Notes under the pieces: model-generated
Told to the model about the DNA's origin: nothing
The model's database searches: none
What the model saw: only the letters and a program-made list of their open reading frames with translations
Shown here: in pieces, positions 11,289 through 22,787 of the stretch
Position numbering within the stretch: position 1 is the stretch's first letter
Layout: each line of letters starts with the position of its first letter
NCBI RefSeq assembly: GCF_947179165.1
Contig: NC_077244.1
Coordinates: 69,734,144-69,798,143, forward strand
Source: Solanum dulcamara
Lineage: Eukaryota; Streptophyta; Magnoliopsida; Solanales; Solanaceae
Length of the DNA: 64,000 nt
Direction: 5' to 3'
Program-made: the position numbers and the translations under genes

Positions 11289-14200
11289 ATGGAGGATGAG
11301 GTGCCACAGCCTCTGAATTATATACCAGAAGTGATTCTAAAGAAAAGGAAGAATAATGAAGAATGGGCAATTAGAAGGAAACTCCAGCTGGAACAGAAAG
11401 TCAGAAAGCTCAAATCTGATAGTTTTGTCATCAAGAAGCCCGAGCAGTTTATTCGAGAGTATAGAGATAAGGTATTTGATTAACTGAATTTATTATTTAA
11501 ATTGCATCTATGGTTAATTTGTTTGAACGTATGACCTTTCTTCACATTATAGTATAAAAGGTGAATTTTGAACTTCTAACAAGTCCTACTCCTTCTGAGG
11601 ATGCTGATTAATTCTTCTTAGAAAAGTTGGTCATGTGCTATTCCTTGCTAGTAGTTTCTTCTACTTCTTTTTCCTTTTCTCCCCCTATCCAATTAGCTTC
11701 AGCATTTGCTGTCCCCTCTCAATGAGTGTGTATTTTATTTGCTCTCTTTCCCCATTTGGCTCCTTTTTTCAGCATTGTGCTATAGTAAAATGCCATTGGT
11801 AAGTCATTTGCTTGCACATGCTTTAGGTATGATATGTACTTTGGTTAACCTATCCTTACTTTGGTGTCTGGCAAAGACTAATCCCAAGCTCCCAAGAGTG
11901 TGGACTAGTGGTCAATGGAGTGGGAGAAAGCCATGAGGTTTTAGGCTCAAATCTTAGTGGAATCAAAAGATACTAGGTGGGTTTTTCTCATCTGCCCAAA
12001 GCCTTGGTAGCCAGAGTTATTCTGTATCTTATGCTGGTGAGAGGTAGCAGGTACTAGCCCAAATGCCACTATCATTAAAAAAAAAATACTAATCTCAACT
12101 TGCCTTTCTATTTGACTGCAACTCTTCAGCAAGTAATGTGAGTTGGGCAGGCAAAAACCTCTCTATTGATATTGATATTCTACATTCTTCCAGAATCAAT
12201 AAGACACAACAATATCTATGCTTCTATATAGGACAAGATTGTCCTTGGCAAGTTATAAAATATAGAAGTAAAGCATAAAATCTCCTTGGAGCAAACAAAG
12301 ATGCTATAAGCAAAACATAGTCTTTAAGTGTTCAAAGTTGAGGAGCATGAGTGAAAGAACCTTTTCTTATGGGCTACAAACAAAGCTTTCTGATTTTTTG
12401 GGGGCATATATACAAGTGAGGAAGAGTAAAACTGTTGTTTCCATCAGTAAATAAACTCTCAAACAAAATGTTTTTACGATATTGTTACAATATTTGAACA
12501 CAAACATTGCATGTGGCGTAAAAATTACTTTTCAAAAGGCAAAAAGGTCCAGTCTTAGTTTATATCTAATAAAAATGCCTCTTACTAAACAAAATAGAAC
12601 ATTCAAAATGATATCAACATTGTATTGTTGTGTTTCAAGCCCAAGTCACCAAGATTGTTTGTTGTATATTGTACGTCAATTGTCTGTAGATTGTCTAAGA
12701 TCTTCTTATTTGCTTTATTTCATTCAGGAGATGGACCTTGTCCAGATGAAACAAAGGGGAAAAAGAAGAACCAAGGGAGCACTGATTACGCCAGATTCCA
12801 AACTTCTATTTGTAATACGCATCGGAGGGTAGGTTCATTATTTTGTTTTCACAGTTATACTCTTTTGACTGGTTTGACCTTCCTTTGGTTCCTAATATTT
12901 GTGATTCGCTGCAGGAAAAGTGATATGCATCCAAGAACAAGGAAGGCTTTATACTCTTTGCGGTTGCGAAAAATCTTCAGTGGGGTCTTTGTCAAGGCAA
13001 ATGAAAGAATAATGGAGATTCTGCAAAAGGTGGAACCTTATGTCACGTATGGGTATGTATATTTAATTTCTTATTGCTGCAGTGGTGTTCACTCAGTTCA
13101 TCTCTTTTACTGAATATCCTTGAATCACACTACCTCTTATCAGTTAATACCAGACCTTATGCTTGTTGGGAGGGGTGACCTTTTCAAAGATTTTTCCTAG
13201 TTCCACCTTAGTCATATTTACTAATCCATGTTGCTTGATGATCTGCACCGGTAACTAAGTACGGACCAGTTCATAAATTATATCTAGTTCCACAAAAGGC
13301 CCTCTCTATCTTCTGAAGGACTAATAACGTGGTTTATGTTGCATGATTTAGGCTCCACTTGAAAGGCTTAAACTTCTTATATATGTCTCTTAAGCATTGG
13401 GTTATCGTTTTTAATTCTTTGTGGTTAAAATGCATATTGCTTCAGTATAATACATATTCTAATTGGAAACCCATGCATGTCATGCTAGAATTAGTTGTTG
13501 TTCTACCGAGCCAATTTCTAGTAAATACTATGCATACAAGGTGGAACAAACACAAGAAGTGCCGATTTTAATGATAAGATATAAATGAAGTTATATCTCC
13601 ATAGAGGAAGATGCTGTGGGAACTATACTCTCGTGTTTCTGTAATTCATGCTATTGTTGTGAGTACCATCATTTAGAGGAAGACATCTTTTGCCTTATAT
13701 TTAAATGACCTCTTATCATTTCTCATTTTCTCATGGCCAATTATGCTAGCTTCTATCCAAGTTAAGAGCAGTCTTACCTTGTTTGAATTTTGTTAACTAA
13801 TTATTCAGCTTTTTTATAGCTGTTTTCCCTATTCATTATTCCCTCTGGTTTCAATTGATGTGAATCTGTTTCCTATTATCAGTTTCGAAAAGAATGACAC
13901 CTTTCTAAATTTGAGTGCAATTTAATTTGAACTTCCCATTTTATCCTTAATGAGAAGCTTTTTATAGCCACACAAATGTTATGATACATCTAAGACCACA
14001 AGTTTCGAATATTTTATAGCCACACATATTTTATGACATGTTTAAGATCACAAGTTCCAAAAGTCTACGTTTCTTTCTTAACCTTCGTGCCCAGTCAAAA
14101 AGATTCACATAATTTGAAACTGATAGAATAGTTATTTGTTGATGAGTATTTGATGGTTTCCCCTATTAAAAGAAGTTAGTTCTATCTTCAGTTTCTCTCT

Positions 14201-15088
14201 TTGATAGTCAAAGTTCTCTGCATAAAAGGGGAACATCAGGTTTTTGATCTGTTTAACCCATGGCATATCTAATCAAACAACACCACTTCACTTGGAGGTT
14301 GGGCATTTTACTTTACTATCATCTCTAAATGGATGTTCATCTTCCAGTTATGAGTTCTTGAAATAATGACATAAACAGGAAAGTTCTACCATGTATTATG
14401 TAGCCCCGTAGGAGTCACATTCGTCCACCTTTACACTGGCTAAAGGGAGCTACTTTATACTTATAATGATTTGTAGTTTGTCGGTTGGAAACAGCCGCGA
14501 AGATAGGGGTAAGGCTGCATACACTGGGTATTATGTTGTTGTAATGATGTGTAGTTTGATGAGGACATTCAATTCAGATTAATAGGAAGTAGAGGCAGGA
14601 CATACTGATCCTTATGACATGCCAAACTGCCTTACCAATCAATGTGCTTTTTTCCTTTGAAGATACCCCAATCTGAAGAGCGTGAATGATCTGATTTACA
14701 AGAAAGGTTCTGGAAAAACGGACAACCAGAGGGTGCCTTTGACTAGTAATGACATTGTTGAACAGGTGCCTTTGTTTCCTTTTCTTTTACCATTACATAA
14801 CTACAATAGTTGAATTAATCACTCTTTGTTTTGTGGGCATTCCTGCATCGTCTCAACTACTTATTTTGGCAGTCACTGGGCCAGTATGGCATTATATGCT
14901 TAGAAGACCTTGTGAGAGAGATTGCTACTGTTGGTCCACACTTCAAGGAGGTCACTAGTTTTCTATGCCCCTTTGCTCTGACCAAGCCAGAGAAAGCTTT
15001 GCAGGGTAAGAAGAGACGATACAACGATGGTGGCGATTCAGGAAATCGCGAGGATCACATCAATGAGTTGATCTCTAAGATGAATTAG
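11289..15088 (+). CDS. RPL7: 60S ribosomal protein L7-like (uL30 family), five coding exons
   Basis: A 246-residue protein of the large cytosolic ribosomal subunit. Coding exons: 11289-11471, 12728-12828, 12915-13052, 14663-14765, 14873-15088; every junction is GT-AG and phases join cleanly. A 5'UTR intron spans 11038-11271. The protein starts [15 protein letters not shown], has a Lys/Arg-rich N-terminal helix and the L7 core ([55 protein letters not shown]), and ends [19 protein letters not shown]. The GDSGNRED...LI.KMN tail and total length match the divergent plant L7-1 type (Arabidopsis At1g80750 class) more than canonical L7. ATG 11289 is preferred; an in-frame ATG at 11283 would add two residues. 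Introns carry a SINE and a Stowaway MITE but the frame is intact. Confidence 0.93.
11891..12087 (+). mobile_element. tRNA-derived SINE (Solanaceae SolS type) in RPL7 intron 1
   Basis: The head carries a pol III A box (GTGGACTAGTGGTCAATGG) and B box (GGCTCAAATC), followed by a body typical of Solanaceae SINEs (CATCTGCCCAAAGCCTTGGT, GGTGAGAGGTAGCAGGTACT) and an A-rich tail. Imperfect target duplications flank it: ACTAATCCCAAGCT at 11877-11890 and ACTAATCTCAACT from 12088. Divergence of the duplications indicates an old insertion. It lies in the intron on the sense strand. Confidence 0.8.
13839..14128. mobile_element. Stowaway-type MITE in RPL7 intron 3
   Basis: A 290-bp element with imperfect terminal inverted repeats: left TTCCCTCTGGTTTCAATTGA, right (reverse complement) TTCTATCAGTTTCAAATTAT. 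Both continue into ATGTGAATC, and TA dinucleotides lie at both borders. The end sequence and TA target fit the Tc1/Mariner-derived Stowaway family. Confidence 0.8.
14400..14550 (+). repeat. Fragment of an RTE LINE/SINE 3' end
   Basis: GGTTGGAAACAGCCGCGAAG, then GGGGTAAGGCTGCATACACT and a TTGTTGTAATG end are diverged matches to the common 3' end of Solanaceae RTE LINEs and their partner SINEs. Only the 3' part is recognisable; it lies in RPL7 intron 3. Confidence 0.55.
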
Positions 15089-15522
15089 CATAGACAGCCA
15101 GGTTTCCAGATCAAATTTTTGTTGAATGTTATCATTATAGTTTTGGTATGGGTTATTTGTAAGCTGAGCACCTAAATCACTACTACAATCCTAGGTGCTA
15201 TTCCTTTTCCTCCGCCCATTCATGTATCTCACAAGCTTAGTAGTTGATTGCTGCTTATTTCTGTCTCAAGCCATTAAAAGGTATGATTGTATCTTCTTTC
15301 CACTACTTAATCAGATATTTTCCTACTACTCAAGTTAAAACGCCAAAAATGCCCTTACTCTGAGCAAGTGTGTCTTGTAAACACATACATAATAAATAAA
15401 ACTGTATTATTTTCAAAGAAAAAGGAACAGTTCAAAAATCTTGGAGAATTCGGAAGACGAGGTCTCTTCTGATTGTTGGGGAAAAGTTAATTCCTATGTG
15501 CGATTCCTTTGTCCAACATGTG

Positions 15523-15702
15523 TTTGAATACTTCAACCATGAATAAAATGAGTTAATTTGGCCGATGGCATTGAATATATGCCCCTCGTCGAGTCACTTG
15601 CTATTCAGCTCCTTTGAATACTTCAACCATGAATAAAATGAGTTGATTTGGCTGATGGCATTGATTGTATGCCCCTCGTCGAGTCACTTGCTATTCAGCT
15701 CC
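15523..15702. repeat. 90-bp tandem direct duplication
   Basis: Units 15523-15612 and 15613-15702 both begin TTTGAATACTTCAACCATGA and end CTTGCTATTCAGCTCC, and differ at only a few positions. Non-coding, downstream of RPL7. Confidence 0.85.
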
Positions 15703-15712
15703 GGTCGGCCTT

Positions 15713-16085
15713 CTTTCCATCAACAACATAATATATTTGTGGAAGTGGGTTCTGGAGAAGGTAGAGTGTATGTAAACCACCACGTGAAGATAGAGATGAT
15801 GTTTCTAAATGAAAAGACCATACAAAGGCAAATCAAAAAATAAAGAAAACATTACGTACCATACAAAGCAAAATGAAGTGATAAACAAAGCACAAAAAAC
15901 AACACGTAGTAGCTTAAATCGAAGAACAAGAAACTACAAGAATAATGCTACTACTATCCACTCACCAAGCCCTACCCCACAAGAGAGCGAAATGACACTC
16001 AACTACCTTATAATTTTTTACCTTAATTTGCGACCTTCATATCCCTCTCGACTTCTAAAGTCATATCACCGGTAAGTTGAAGTTG
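15713..16085 (-). mobile_element. RTE-type LINE 3' fragment (reverse orientation)
   Basis: On the minus strand it ends ...ACACTCTACCTTCTCCAGAA, CCCACTTCCACAAATATATT, ATGTTGTTG, the TTG-repeat tail of Solanaceae RTE elements. Upstream on the same strand is a decayed 3'UTR and the end of the RT-ORF region. Truncated and non-coding. Confidence 0.6.
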
Positions 16086-16389
16086 CCCGGAGAGAAAAAG
16101 AGTTGGTCAGTATCAGCTGAAACTAGAAATAAGCAAGTTCAAGAGCATATCGGTCTTGCACTTGGGATTAAAGTCAAAGAGGAGGCATTATGTTTGCAAC
16201 CCACAGCTTACAGAAGATTATTCCTATCTTTGTCTTACAAAAACACAACCAGCGTAACCACATTATTGGAATTTGAAGTCCTGCTTCAAACATAATACAA
16301 AATGGGTAGAAAGTAACTTCCTATCAACTCTAAAGCTTTCTGTTTATTAACATTTGATTTCTGCATTTGATTACTGCTTATATTTGTTG

Positions 16390-16685
16390 GTCCGGTTTAC
16401 TTTGGGTATCCTATTTATCTATAATAGTTAATGTTCCTTTCTTTCCGGTCTTTCCTACCCCGACTTTCTCGCTCTCATTTCTCATATTTTTATATTGTTT
16501 TCGATATGCTTGGCTTTACTGACCTATGTCTTGTTTTCCTTGTTTCTCCTCTCTTGTTCTTCTCTCTTAAGCCGAGGGTCTTTCGAAAACAGCCGCCCTA
16601 CCTTTCAAGGAGGGGATTAGGTCTGCGTACACTCTACCATCCCCAGACCCACATGGTGTGACTATACTGGGCTTGTTGTTGTTGG
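16390..16685 (+). mobile_element. RTE-type LINE 3'UTR and (TTG)n tail
   Basis: AAGCCGAGGGTCTTTCGAAA, then ACAGCCGCCCTACCTTTC, TAGGTCTGCGTACACTCTAC, CATCCCCAGACCCACATGG and a TTGTTGTTG tail match the conserved 3' end of Solanaceae RTE LINEs. Only the 3' part remains. Confidence 0.65.
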
Positions 16686-17927
16686 TTAATGAAATTGTGG
16701 TCTGTGGGGTTTTACTTGCAAGAGCCATGTTATAAGCAAAATAACGTCAAAACAGTTTCCGAAATTGGGTTTAACTGCTGATCAGCTGCCAAACCTAGTC
16801 AGGACTATTTACAATTAAAATGAACAGCAACAAACCTCTGACTTTCTGCTGAAATGATGCAAAAACCTGCCATTAATTATCAGCTCAAACCAGAAATGAG
16901 CATGTTAAGAGTTCGTTAGTGTTACACTATGGTAGAATTCCAAGGGGAGGCATTAAATTTTCATCCCACAGAACAGAAGAGAAACTCCTAATCACCTGAC
17001 CCTTTTTCTTGTTGAGAAGTCTGCGAATCACCGTTCAACAACATAAACCAGCAACACCTGCGCTGGAATTTGTATGTCCTGCTTCAAACATCATAGTGAT
17101 AGGTCCAAAGACTCATGAACTAGAAGTCTAAAGTAATTATCATTAACAACTAAATGTCAAACTGCAAGTTTGCCAAATGATGCTATCACTGTATAGACAC
17201 ACAAACAAAGCTAAAATGCTGCTGGAACATGTACGACTGGCTAACAGCACGGCACAGAGGCAATACAATGTAGTTTACACCGCTTGTAGAAAGGCACGAG
17301 ATTTTCCAGATTAATTTTATCTATCCATTCATGTTTTTCGTTTAAAAATTGGGGAAATCTAAAAATCTGCCCCCAACAAATTCCAAGATAGATCTATCCA
17401 GGTTTGATGCAATGCAACAAATATATTCCTCCTTGTTTATGCTAGGATTACCATGATATCAGAATAGATTCAAAAGATAACCAAGACCACCTCCTTCCTC
17501 CATCCCAGAATATCATTTGTTTTCGACTCAATGAACTGGACGTCACAGCAACATTGAACCAGTTCCCTAGTAGAATATTCTGTCCTGGTATTCTCTTTTG
17601 TCACATAACCTACCTCAGATAAAGAAAAAAGTTGAGCAGCAGTATAGACTGAATCCTAGACAACAAGAATGAACCTTAACCATATTAAAGACAGTAAGAG
17701 CTTTAATGGGTGCAGCAACTGAAACAACTACGGCACAAGAATGTAGTTTCCTAGAAATAGAGTCACTTGCATTTAGCCAAAAGAAGGGTGATATCATAAA
17801 TGAAGAGCAAACTTTCTTATCAGAAGTTTACAGAGTAGTGCGGCATCATAAGCACACACAAACACTAAGCATCTATCTTTTCTGTTTTTCACATATTTTT
17901 AATTTTTTTTTCCATTTTTTTTCTTCT

Positions 17928-18755
17928 TCAATGGACAGAATGTCCATTCTCAACAACACCTAGACCATACAAGACACCAGCATACTTCTCAAGTGAGCCA
18001 ATAAAAAAGTTCTCTTTCAACTTCCTAAAAGTACAAGCTGTGAGCAAACTATCCGAACCAGCCTGATGGCAGACACCAACTCTCTCAACCTCCAACAGCT
18101 CTGCAAGCTTGTTCAATCCACCATGAAGGCTGTTGCAGAACTTCATCAAATGCTTAACATCATAAAGAACAGGAAAGTACATGTTGATCAGATTGAAGAA
18201 ACCTGCCTGAGTATCAGGCAAGTCCTGGCATGTCAAGATCTTCAACAAATACCCGAAATCATACCCACTATGAAATGTAACCCAATACACATTATCATTC
18301 AGCACAATCCCTGAAGACATCAAAATCTCACCAAACCGCTTAGCATCAATCCCATTTTCTATATTCTTCTTGAAATCAATACCACTCTGCCTCAGCAACT
18401 CAATCGAGTCGTTAGCATAAACATCCTCGTTCGGATTGAAATCACAGAAATTGAATTGCCAAATACAGTACTTATCAGTTCCACACTTGGGCAAATTCCC
18501 ATTTTCATCAGAAAAAGTTAGCCCCAACTGAATCAACTTCAACAAATCCACGTTATCCTTCAAGGTTTGGTAATGATAATCATTACTGTTCTTAAAATTC
18601 CCTACCGGACGAAGAACAACTCCGGGAAACTCCGTATCCATAGCGATATACGGATACTCATCAACAATTTCTCGGATCAAATCAAACTCTTCTTCCAGAT
18701 TGTCATTCCAAACTTCTCGAATGTGAATCGAATCGCTTTTGGGCAAAAACGACAT
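17928..18755 (-). CDS. CAF1: CCR4-associated factor 1 (CAF1), poly(A)-specific ribonuclease
   Basis: A 275-residue DEDD-type 3' exonuclease of the CCR4-NOT complex that shortens mRNA poly(A) tails in the cytoplasm. All catalytic residues are present: Asp40 and Glu42 in MDTEFPG, Asp166 in [10 protein letters not shown], and His230/Asp235 in [11 protein letters not shown]. Full family length, with intact [14 protein letters not shown] and [16 protein letters not shown] blocks. Intronless coding region, as in most plant CAF1 genes. The start is ATG 18753-18755 ([10 protein letters not shown]), where known family members begin; the frame runs nine codons further upstream but only to a TTG. A 107-bp 5'UTR intron (18834-18940, GCAAG|GTAAAG to TTTGTAG|ATC) is readable. 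The unusually short tail after [10 protein letters not shown] is normal. Plant CAF1 copies are often stress-responsive, but nothing here proves that. Confidence 0.95.
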   Translation of the reverse strand: MSFLPKSDSIHIREVWNDNLEEEFDLIREIVDEYPYIAMDTEFPGVVLRPVGNFKNSNDYHYQTLKDNVDLLKLIQLGLTFSDENGNLPKCGTDKYCIWQFNFCDFNPNEDVYANDSIELLRQSGIDFKKNIENGIDAKRFGEILMSSGIVLNDNVYWVTFHSGYDFGYLLKILTCQDLPDTQAGFFNLINMYFPVLYDVKHLMKFCNSLHGGLNKLAELLEVERVGVCHQAGSDSLLTACTFRKLKENFFIGSLEKYAGVLYGLGVVENGHSVH

Positions 18756-18833
18756 TTCCCAGAAAAAACGTTTCTTCACCAAATCCTCAAAATGTCAAAT
18801 CTCTCTTGATACTCGTCAAATCCAAAACCAGAT

Positions 18834-18940
18834 CTACAAAAAAAAAATGAAAAAGAAACAAACTTTACCAACAAAGATCAACAAATCCAACAAAACTAAA
18901 ACTCCCACAGAAGATAAACCAATCGATATCGAATCTTTAC
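18834..18940 (-). other. 5'UTR intron of the CAF1 gene
   Basis: On the minus strand, donor AAG|GTAAAG at 18940 and a T-rich tract ending TTTTGTAG at 18834 delimit 107 bp, about 80 bp upstream of the start codon. Predicted from splice signals only. Confidence 0.55.
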
Positions 18941-18959
18941 CTTGCAATACATAAAGATT

Positions 18960-20470
18960 TGAACTTTCCAACATAAATCGATGATAAATAACTAGGGAAG
19001 ATTTAACTTATGAAGAAAAACTATGTGAGGCGGTGAATGAGGATAAGAAAAAGAGATCTTTTTTTTTTATATTCTTTGAGGAAAATGAGCTTCTTCTAGA
19101 TTGGGTACTGTTTGGCGTGAGGTGATAGGTTGGGTAGGGTGGGTGGGGCTTGGGGTGTCCACCTCCTTCACAATCACAACTCCAAATCTCTCATTATAAA
19201 TTCCAGAGGCTTCTTATAATCTTCACTGGTTTTGTTATCTTTTCCATTTTTTCTGCATAAACAAAAGGCGAGAGCCTGATAAGAAGAAGACGAAGTAAAT
19301 CCCCTTTTAAATTGCAAAAAACTGTTCTCATTTTTAATTTCTTTTGGGAGTGGTAATTGTCGAATTTAATAATGGGGGACCAAATTTTTGTTGGTTGCTG
19401 CTTAATACTATTAAAATGGGGTTTTTCAGATTTTTCTTTATGGGCTGAAGGTTTTTTTTTTTTTTCTATTTCTTTTTTGTTTTGGTTGATTTTTTTTTTT
19501 TTTTACACCCATTTTAAAGGATTTATAGTGTTTTCACACTTCCCCTCCAATGTGACTCGAACTCAGGACCTATCGGTCGTGGGTAGAGGTGTTTAACCAA
19601 CTGAGCAAGCCTCACTTGTCTTTGTTTTGGTTGATGAATGTGAGAAAAGTGGTTTACAAAGGAATTGAAATGTGAGTTTAACTAAAAGAATAAAAAGGTA
19701 TATTTTAATAACCAGAAGATAGACGAACTTAAAAATAGTAAAAAGAAAAATTGGTGTAAAGCTATGATAATCATAGTTTAATGTGATAAATGTAAGGGGC
19801 GTGGCCACATATAATTTTCACTCTTTCATTTTAGATATCATCATCTATTATTGGCCAAGAAACAATTTGCCGGGGTGGTAGAGAAGAATTTTAAATTTCT
19901 ACGACTCCAGTGTTGCTTGAATATATTAATTCTATGAAATTTTAAAATAACATGACAATATATGCAACTGTTGATTTATTATATACTAGTATAATATTTG
20001 GTGATTATAACACGATAATAAGAGGCGGCTAGAATCAAGTGGAGTGTTCATGTGATCTGTAAAAGACCAACAGATCTTGGCATCCTTCATTTGGGAAAAT
20101 TTGTCCCTCGTCGTTTATTTTTTGGGTTCTCATCATACTCGTTACGAGGATCAATTAATTAGGATATGTGCTGAAAACTCCCTCCTTTTTTTTTCTCGTA
20201 TGTTATTTTAATTTCGATTTGTCTTCAAAAGTAGTTCTTTTTGAAGTAACGAGGCTTCAAAACAGTACAAATGTTCTCATCATTGTATTAGATTTTAGTT
20301 TAATACTGCGCAATTAACGCAATTATATACTGCTAATAAATACTTTGAGAAAACTACTTAAAAGTACTATACTACTCTACTAATCACTGATCCAGAAAAC
20401 TCATAATAGGCGATGAAAAAGCACAAGAGGTTGGATGAGATCCAGAGAACTCATAATAGGCTTACAACAA
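18960..20470. other. Intergenic DNA between CAF1 and the SDF2-like pseudogene
   Basis: The first 200-300 bases should be the CAF1 promoter and 5'UTR (minus strand; a TTATAAT-like box lies near 19,195). A SINE sits at 19491-19620. A short near-duplicate CCAGA(A/G)AACTCATAATAGG occurs at about 20,392 and 20,441. Nothing else is recognisable. Confidence 0.5.
19491..19620 (-). mobile_element. 130-bp tRNA-derived SINE with perfect 15-bp target-site duplication
   Basis: On the minus strand the head reads GCTTGCTCAGTTGGTTAAAC (A box region) and GTCCTGAGTTCGAGTCAC (B box), then a short body and an A-tail (the T run from 19491). TTTGTTTTGGTTGAT is found exactly at 19476-19490 and 19621-19635, fixing the borders. 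The perfect duplication suggests a fairly recent insertion. Confidence 0.9.
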
Positions 20471-20477
20471 CAAACAC

Positions 20478-22787
20478 TTTACTTGCTCCCAGCAACTGGC
20501 AGGTAAACTCCTTCTGCTGCTTCTCTTACACCACACACCTGTAGGAATCTAGAAATGAAAATAGTAAGGCTGATAAATGTAGCATAAGGTACTTAAGTGA
20601 AATGACAACTCTTACTGCCATCAAGATCTTGGAACTCATCTGCTAACCTCCAGCAATTCGGGTGTGTTTCTTGTCATGACTGTGAAAATAACCTCCAGTG
20701 TCAACGTGTTGAAGCCTGATCCTTTGCTCTTGCCCTCCAAGTTTTCTCGCTTCCCTCAATCTCAAGTCTAACAACACGAGGAAGAAAGATAGAAATCGAT
20801 TTACTGAGCTATGGTAAAGATCAACAAGAATGTTGAATTTCTAATGAATTAGGACAACCCCAACATCCAATAGTCCCCAGTATCAGGCTTATTGTCATCA
20901 CCGAAGTAACTCACCTGCAAAATTTCCACCAACTAATTTCAGCTCTGAAAACTTCCGACTTCAACAACAATTGGCTAGGAGATCAAAATATATCATGCTA
21001 CTAACTAACAGACAGAAAAGGGACATCTAAGATGATTAAATCACCGCAAACTCCTCTCCAGAGCAGTGAAACAAAAGGGGTTAAACATACTGTTATGTCC
21101 AGGCATTATCCCATCCCACGGTGTAAATAAAAATCCTTAATTTTCTTTCAAAAGATATATCAACACATGTACTTTACCCGTATGTTTTACCACATTAACG
21201 TTATACAAGAAATAACCATCTTTTACCATTCCATTTTCGTTAGTATAATTTTTTCTTTTGAGCATCCTGGAACACAGTATACATGAAAATATATAGCCAA
21301 GATCATCCATAAAACTCCATATTTTTACATTTCGTGTACTCAATCAAGGTCCACAATGTGCCATTAGAATAAACTTTCCAGAAGTATTTCCAACATATAA
21401 GCCGTAAATACGCAACAGGTATCATTTATTTAGGGAGAGAAAAATTCCAGCCTACTGAACTCCAGGTTGCATGATATGGGAGATGGATGCATAGCCTAAC
21501 GGAGAAAGAATTCCGCACAAAGATATGCAAGTGGTTGTGCAGCTATCTCCTCGTCCTCATATGTTGTAGCCTGATGATGGTTCCACTCTTAATAGGGTCA
21601 CCTTGTTTGGTGAATGAGTCAGGGACATTCCTAACAACCTGTTAAGACGGCACAATACTTCAGTTAAACATAATCAAGTTTTCATATTTCGAAGTTACTA
21701 TAAGAACAGAACAATCAAAACAATTATCTAATATACCTAGTAGCTGTTGGAATCATCTCCACCAGGAAAACCAGTAACCGAGCCCTTTAGTTCTGTCTGT
21801 TTTCATCGTAATAAGTCAACCTAGACCCACATTAGCCGAACTGGTACATCCATACATGTTCCTATGCCCATTCCAATCTTGCCTAACTTTGCTAACTCCC
21901 CCATCCTAACTGCTTTTTTCAAAGAAAAAAAGAAGGGGGTCGATTTAGGCTCCTTCTCTTCCACTGCATAGCCGCACTAGCAGGTACTACCAGCCTTCTG
22001 TCCCACGCATCTAACCAGCTTGCATGGTTCACCCATACTGGTTTCAGTATCCACAACTATGGAGTCCAATAATTCTTTTTTACTTGTTTGGTTTCATCGA
22101 ATATGATATTCTACTACACTTATTCGTCACTCGACCATTCACTTCTTCTTTTGCCCACTGCTGGAACCATAGGGCACATCATATGGGAATGCAATCGAAA
22201 TTTTGTTTCTTTCATGCATCAACTTAATACTGACCCATATGTAACCTACAGATACATTAATCAACCCGCATAAAACATCATCCCAGATAATAGTAGCTCT
22301 AAATGCCACAGTAATGGTTAAAGGTTGTATATATAACTGAAGTTAATTGAAGTTCAAAGGAGCTATGCATTGGAAAATTGCGTTTTCTAAGCTTAAAACA
22401 GAAATATAATTCGAACTAGCAATGTGTTCTCTTGAAAGTTCGGTTCCAAGCCAGCATAAGACTATCCAACTTCTAAAAACGAAAATCAGCTTATTTTTGT
22501 AACTACAATAAGCCTTCTGAATATGAACTTATTTATTAGCATTAGTCTAAGTAATCATATGTACCTACTGAGCAAATTAGATATGTGAATTTCTAAACAT
22601 CTATAAGCAGTATATTTTCCAAAACTGGAAGAGTTCATATCCGAATAGAGATCTTCATTATGAATACAAACTGGTATATTCCAATTACCTGCACAACTTC
22701 TGAGGTAGCAGAGACAAAAGAGGATGTAAAATCAAAGTCGAGAGTTCGGAAAAGAAGAACTGCGAGGCCGTAAAAGGAGAGTGACAT
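20478..22787 (-). pseudogene. SDF2-like (stromal cell-derived factor 2, MIR domain) pseudogene
   Basis: Intron-bearing relic of an ER-lumen SDF2 protein, a family that works in ER glycoprotein quality control. Pieces in order on the minus strand: exon 1 at 22787-22689 (MSLSFYGLAVLLFRT..., a signal-peptide-like start, ending ATSEVVQ at a GT donor); second piece from 22245 (VTYGSVL, with the rest of the MHE.TKF.LHSH MIR block split between frames); a piece near 21,780-21,740 (GSVTGFPGGDDSNSY then TAG); 21,652-21,540 (NVPDSFTKQGDPIKSGTIIR, then MRTRR followed by TAG where the family has Trp); about 20,923-20,870 (VSYFGDDNKPDTGDYW); 20,750-20,640 (RIRLQHVDTGGYFHSHDKKH in a shifted frame); and the terminal EGVYLPVAGSK and stop near 20,478. 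Two Trp-to-stop changes and at least two frameshifts show it is dead; kept introns rule out a processed copy. Confidence 0.85.

Larger units (their letters stand above)
15089..17600. other. Intergenic region between RPL7 and CAF1 genes
   Basis: No gene supported. The first few hundred bases should be RPL7 3'UTR. Then come a 90-bp direct duplication (15523-15702), an RTE LINE 3' fragment on the minus strand (about 15713-16085) and one on the plus strand (about 16390-16685). Nothing recognisable from 16,700 to 17,600. Confidence 0.55.

Noticed and set aside
18756..18782. Nine-codon N-terminal extension of CAF1
   Set aside because: The extension starts with TTG, and family members start at MS(x)LPKSDSI, matching ATG 18755.
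19540..19612. tRNA gene on the minus strand
   Set aside because: The A and B boxes belong to a SINE with A tail and target duplications; it lacks a full cloverleaf and acceptor stem.
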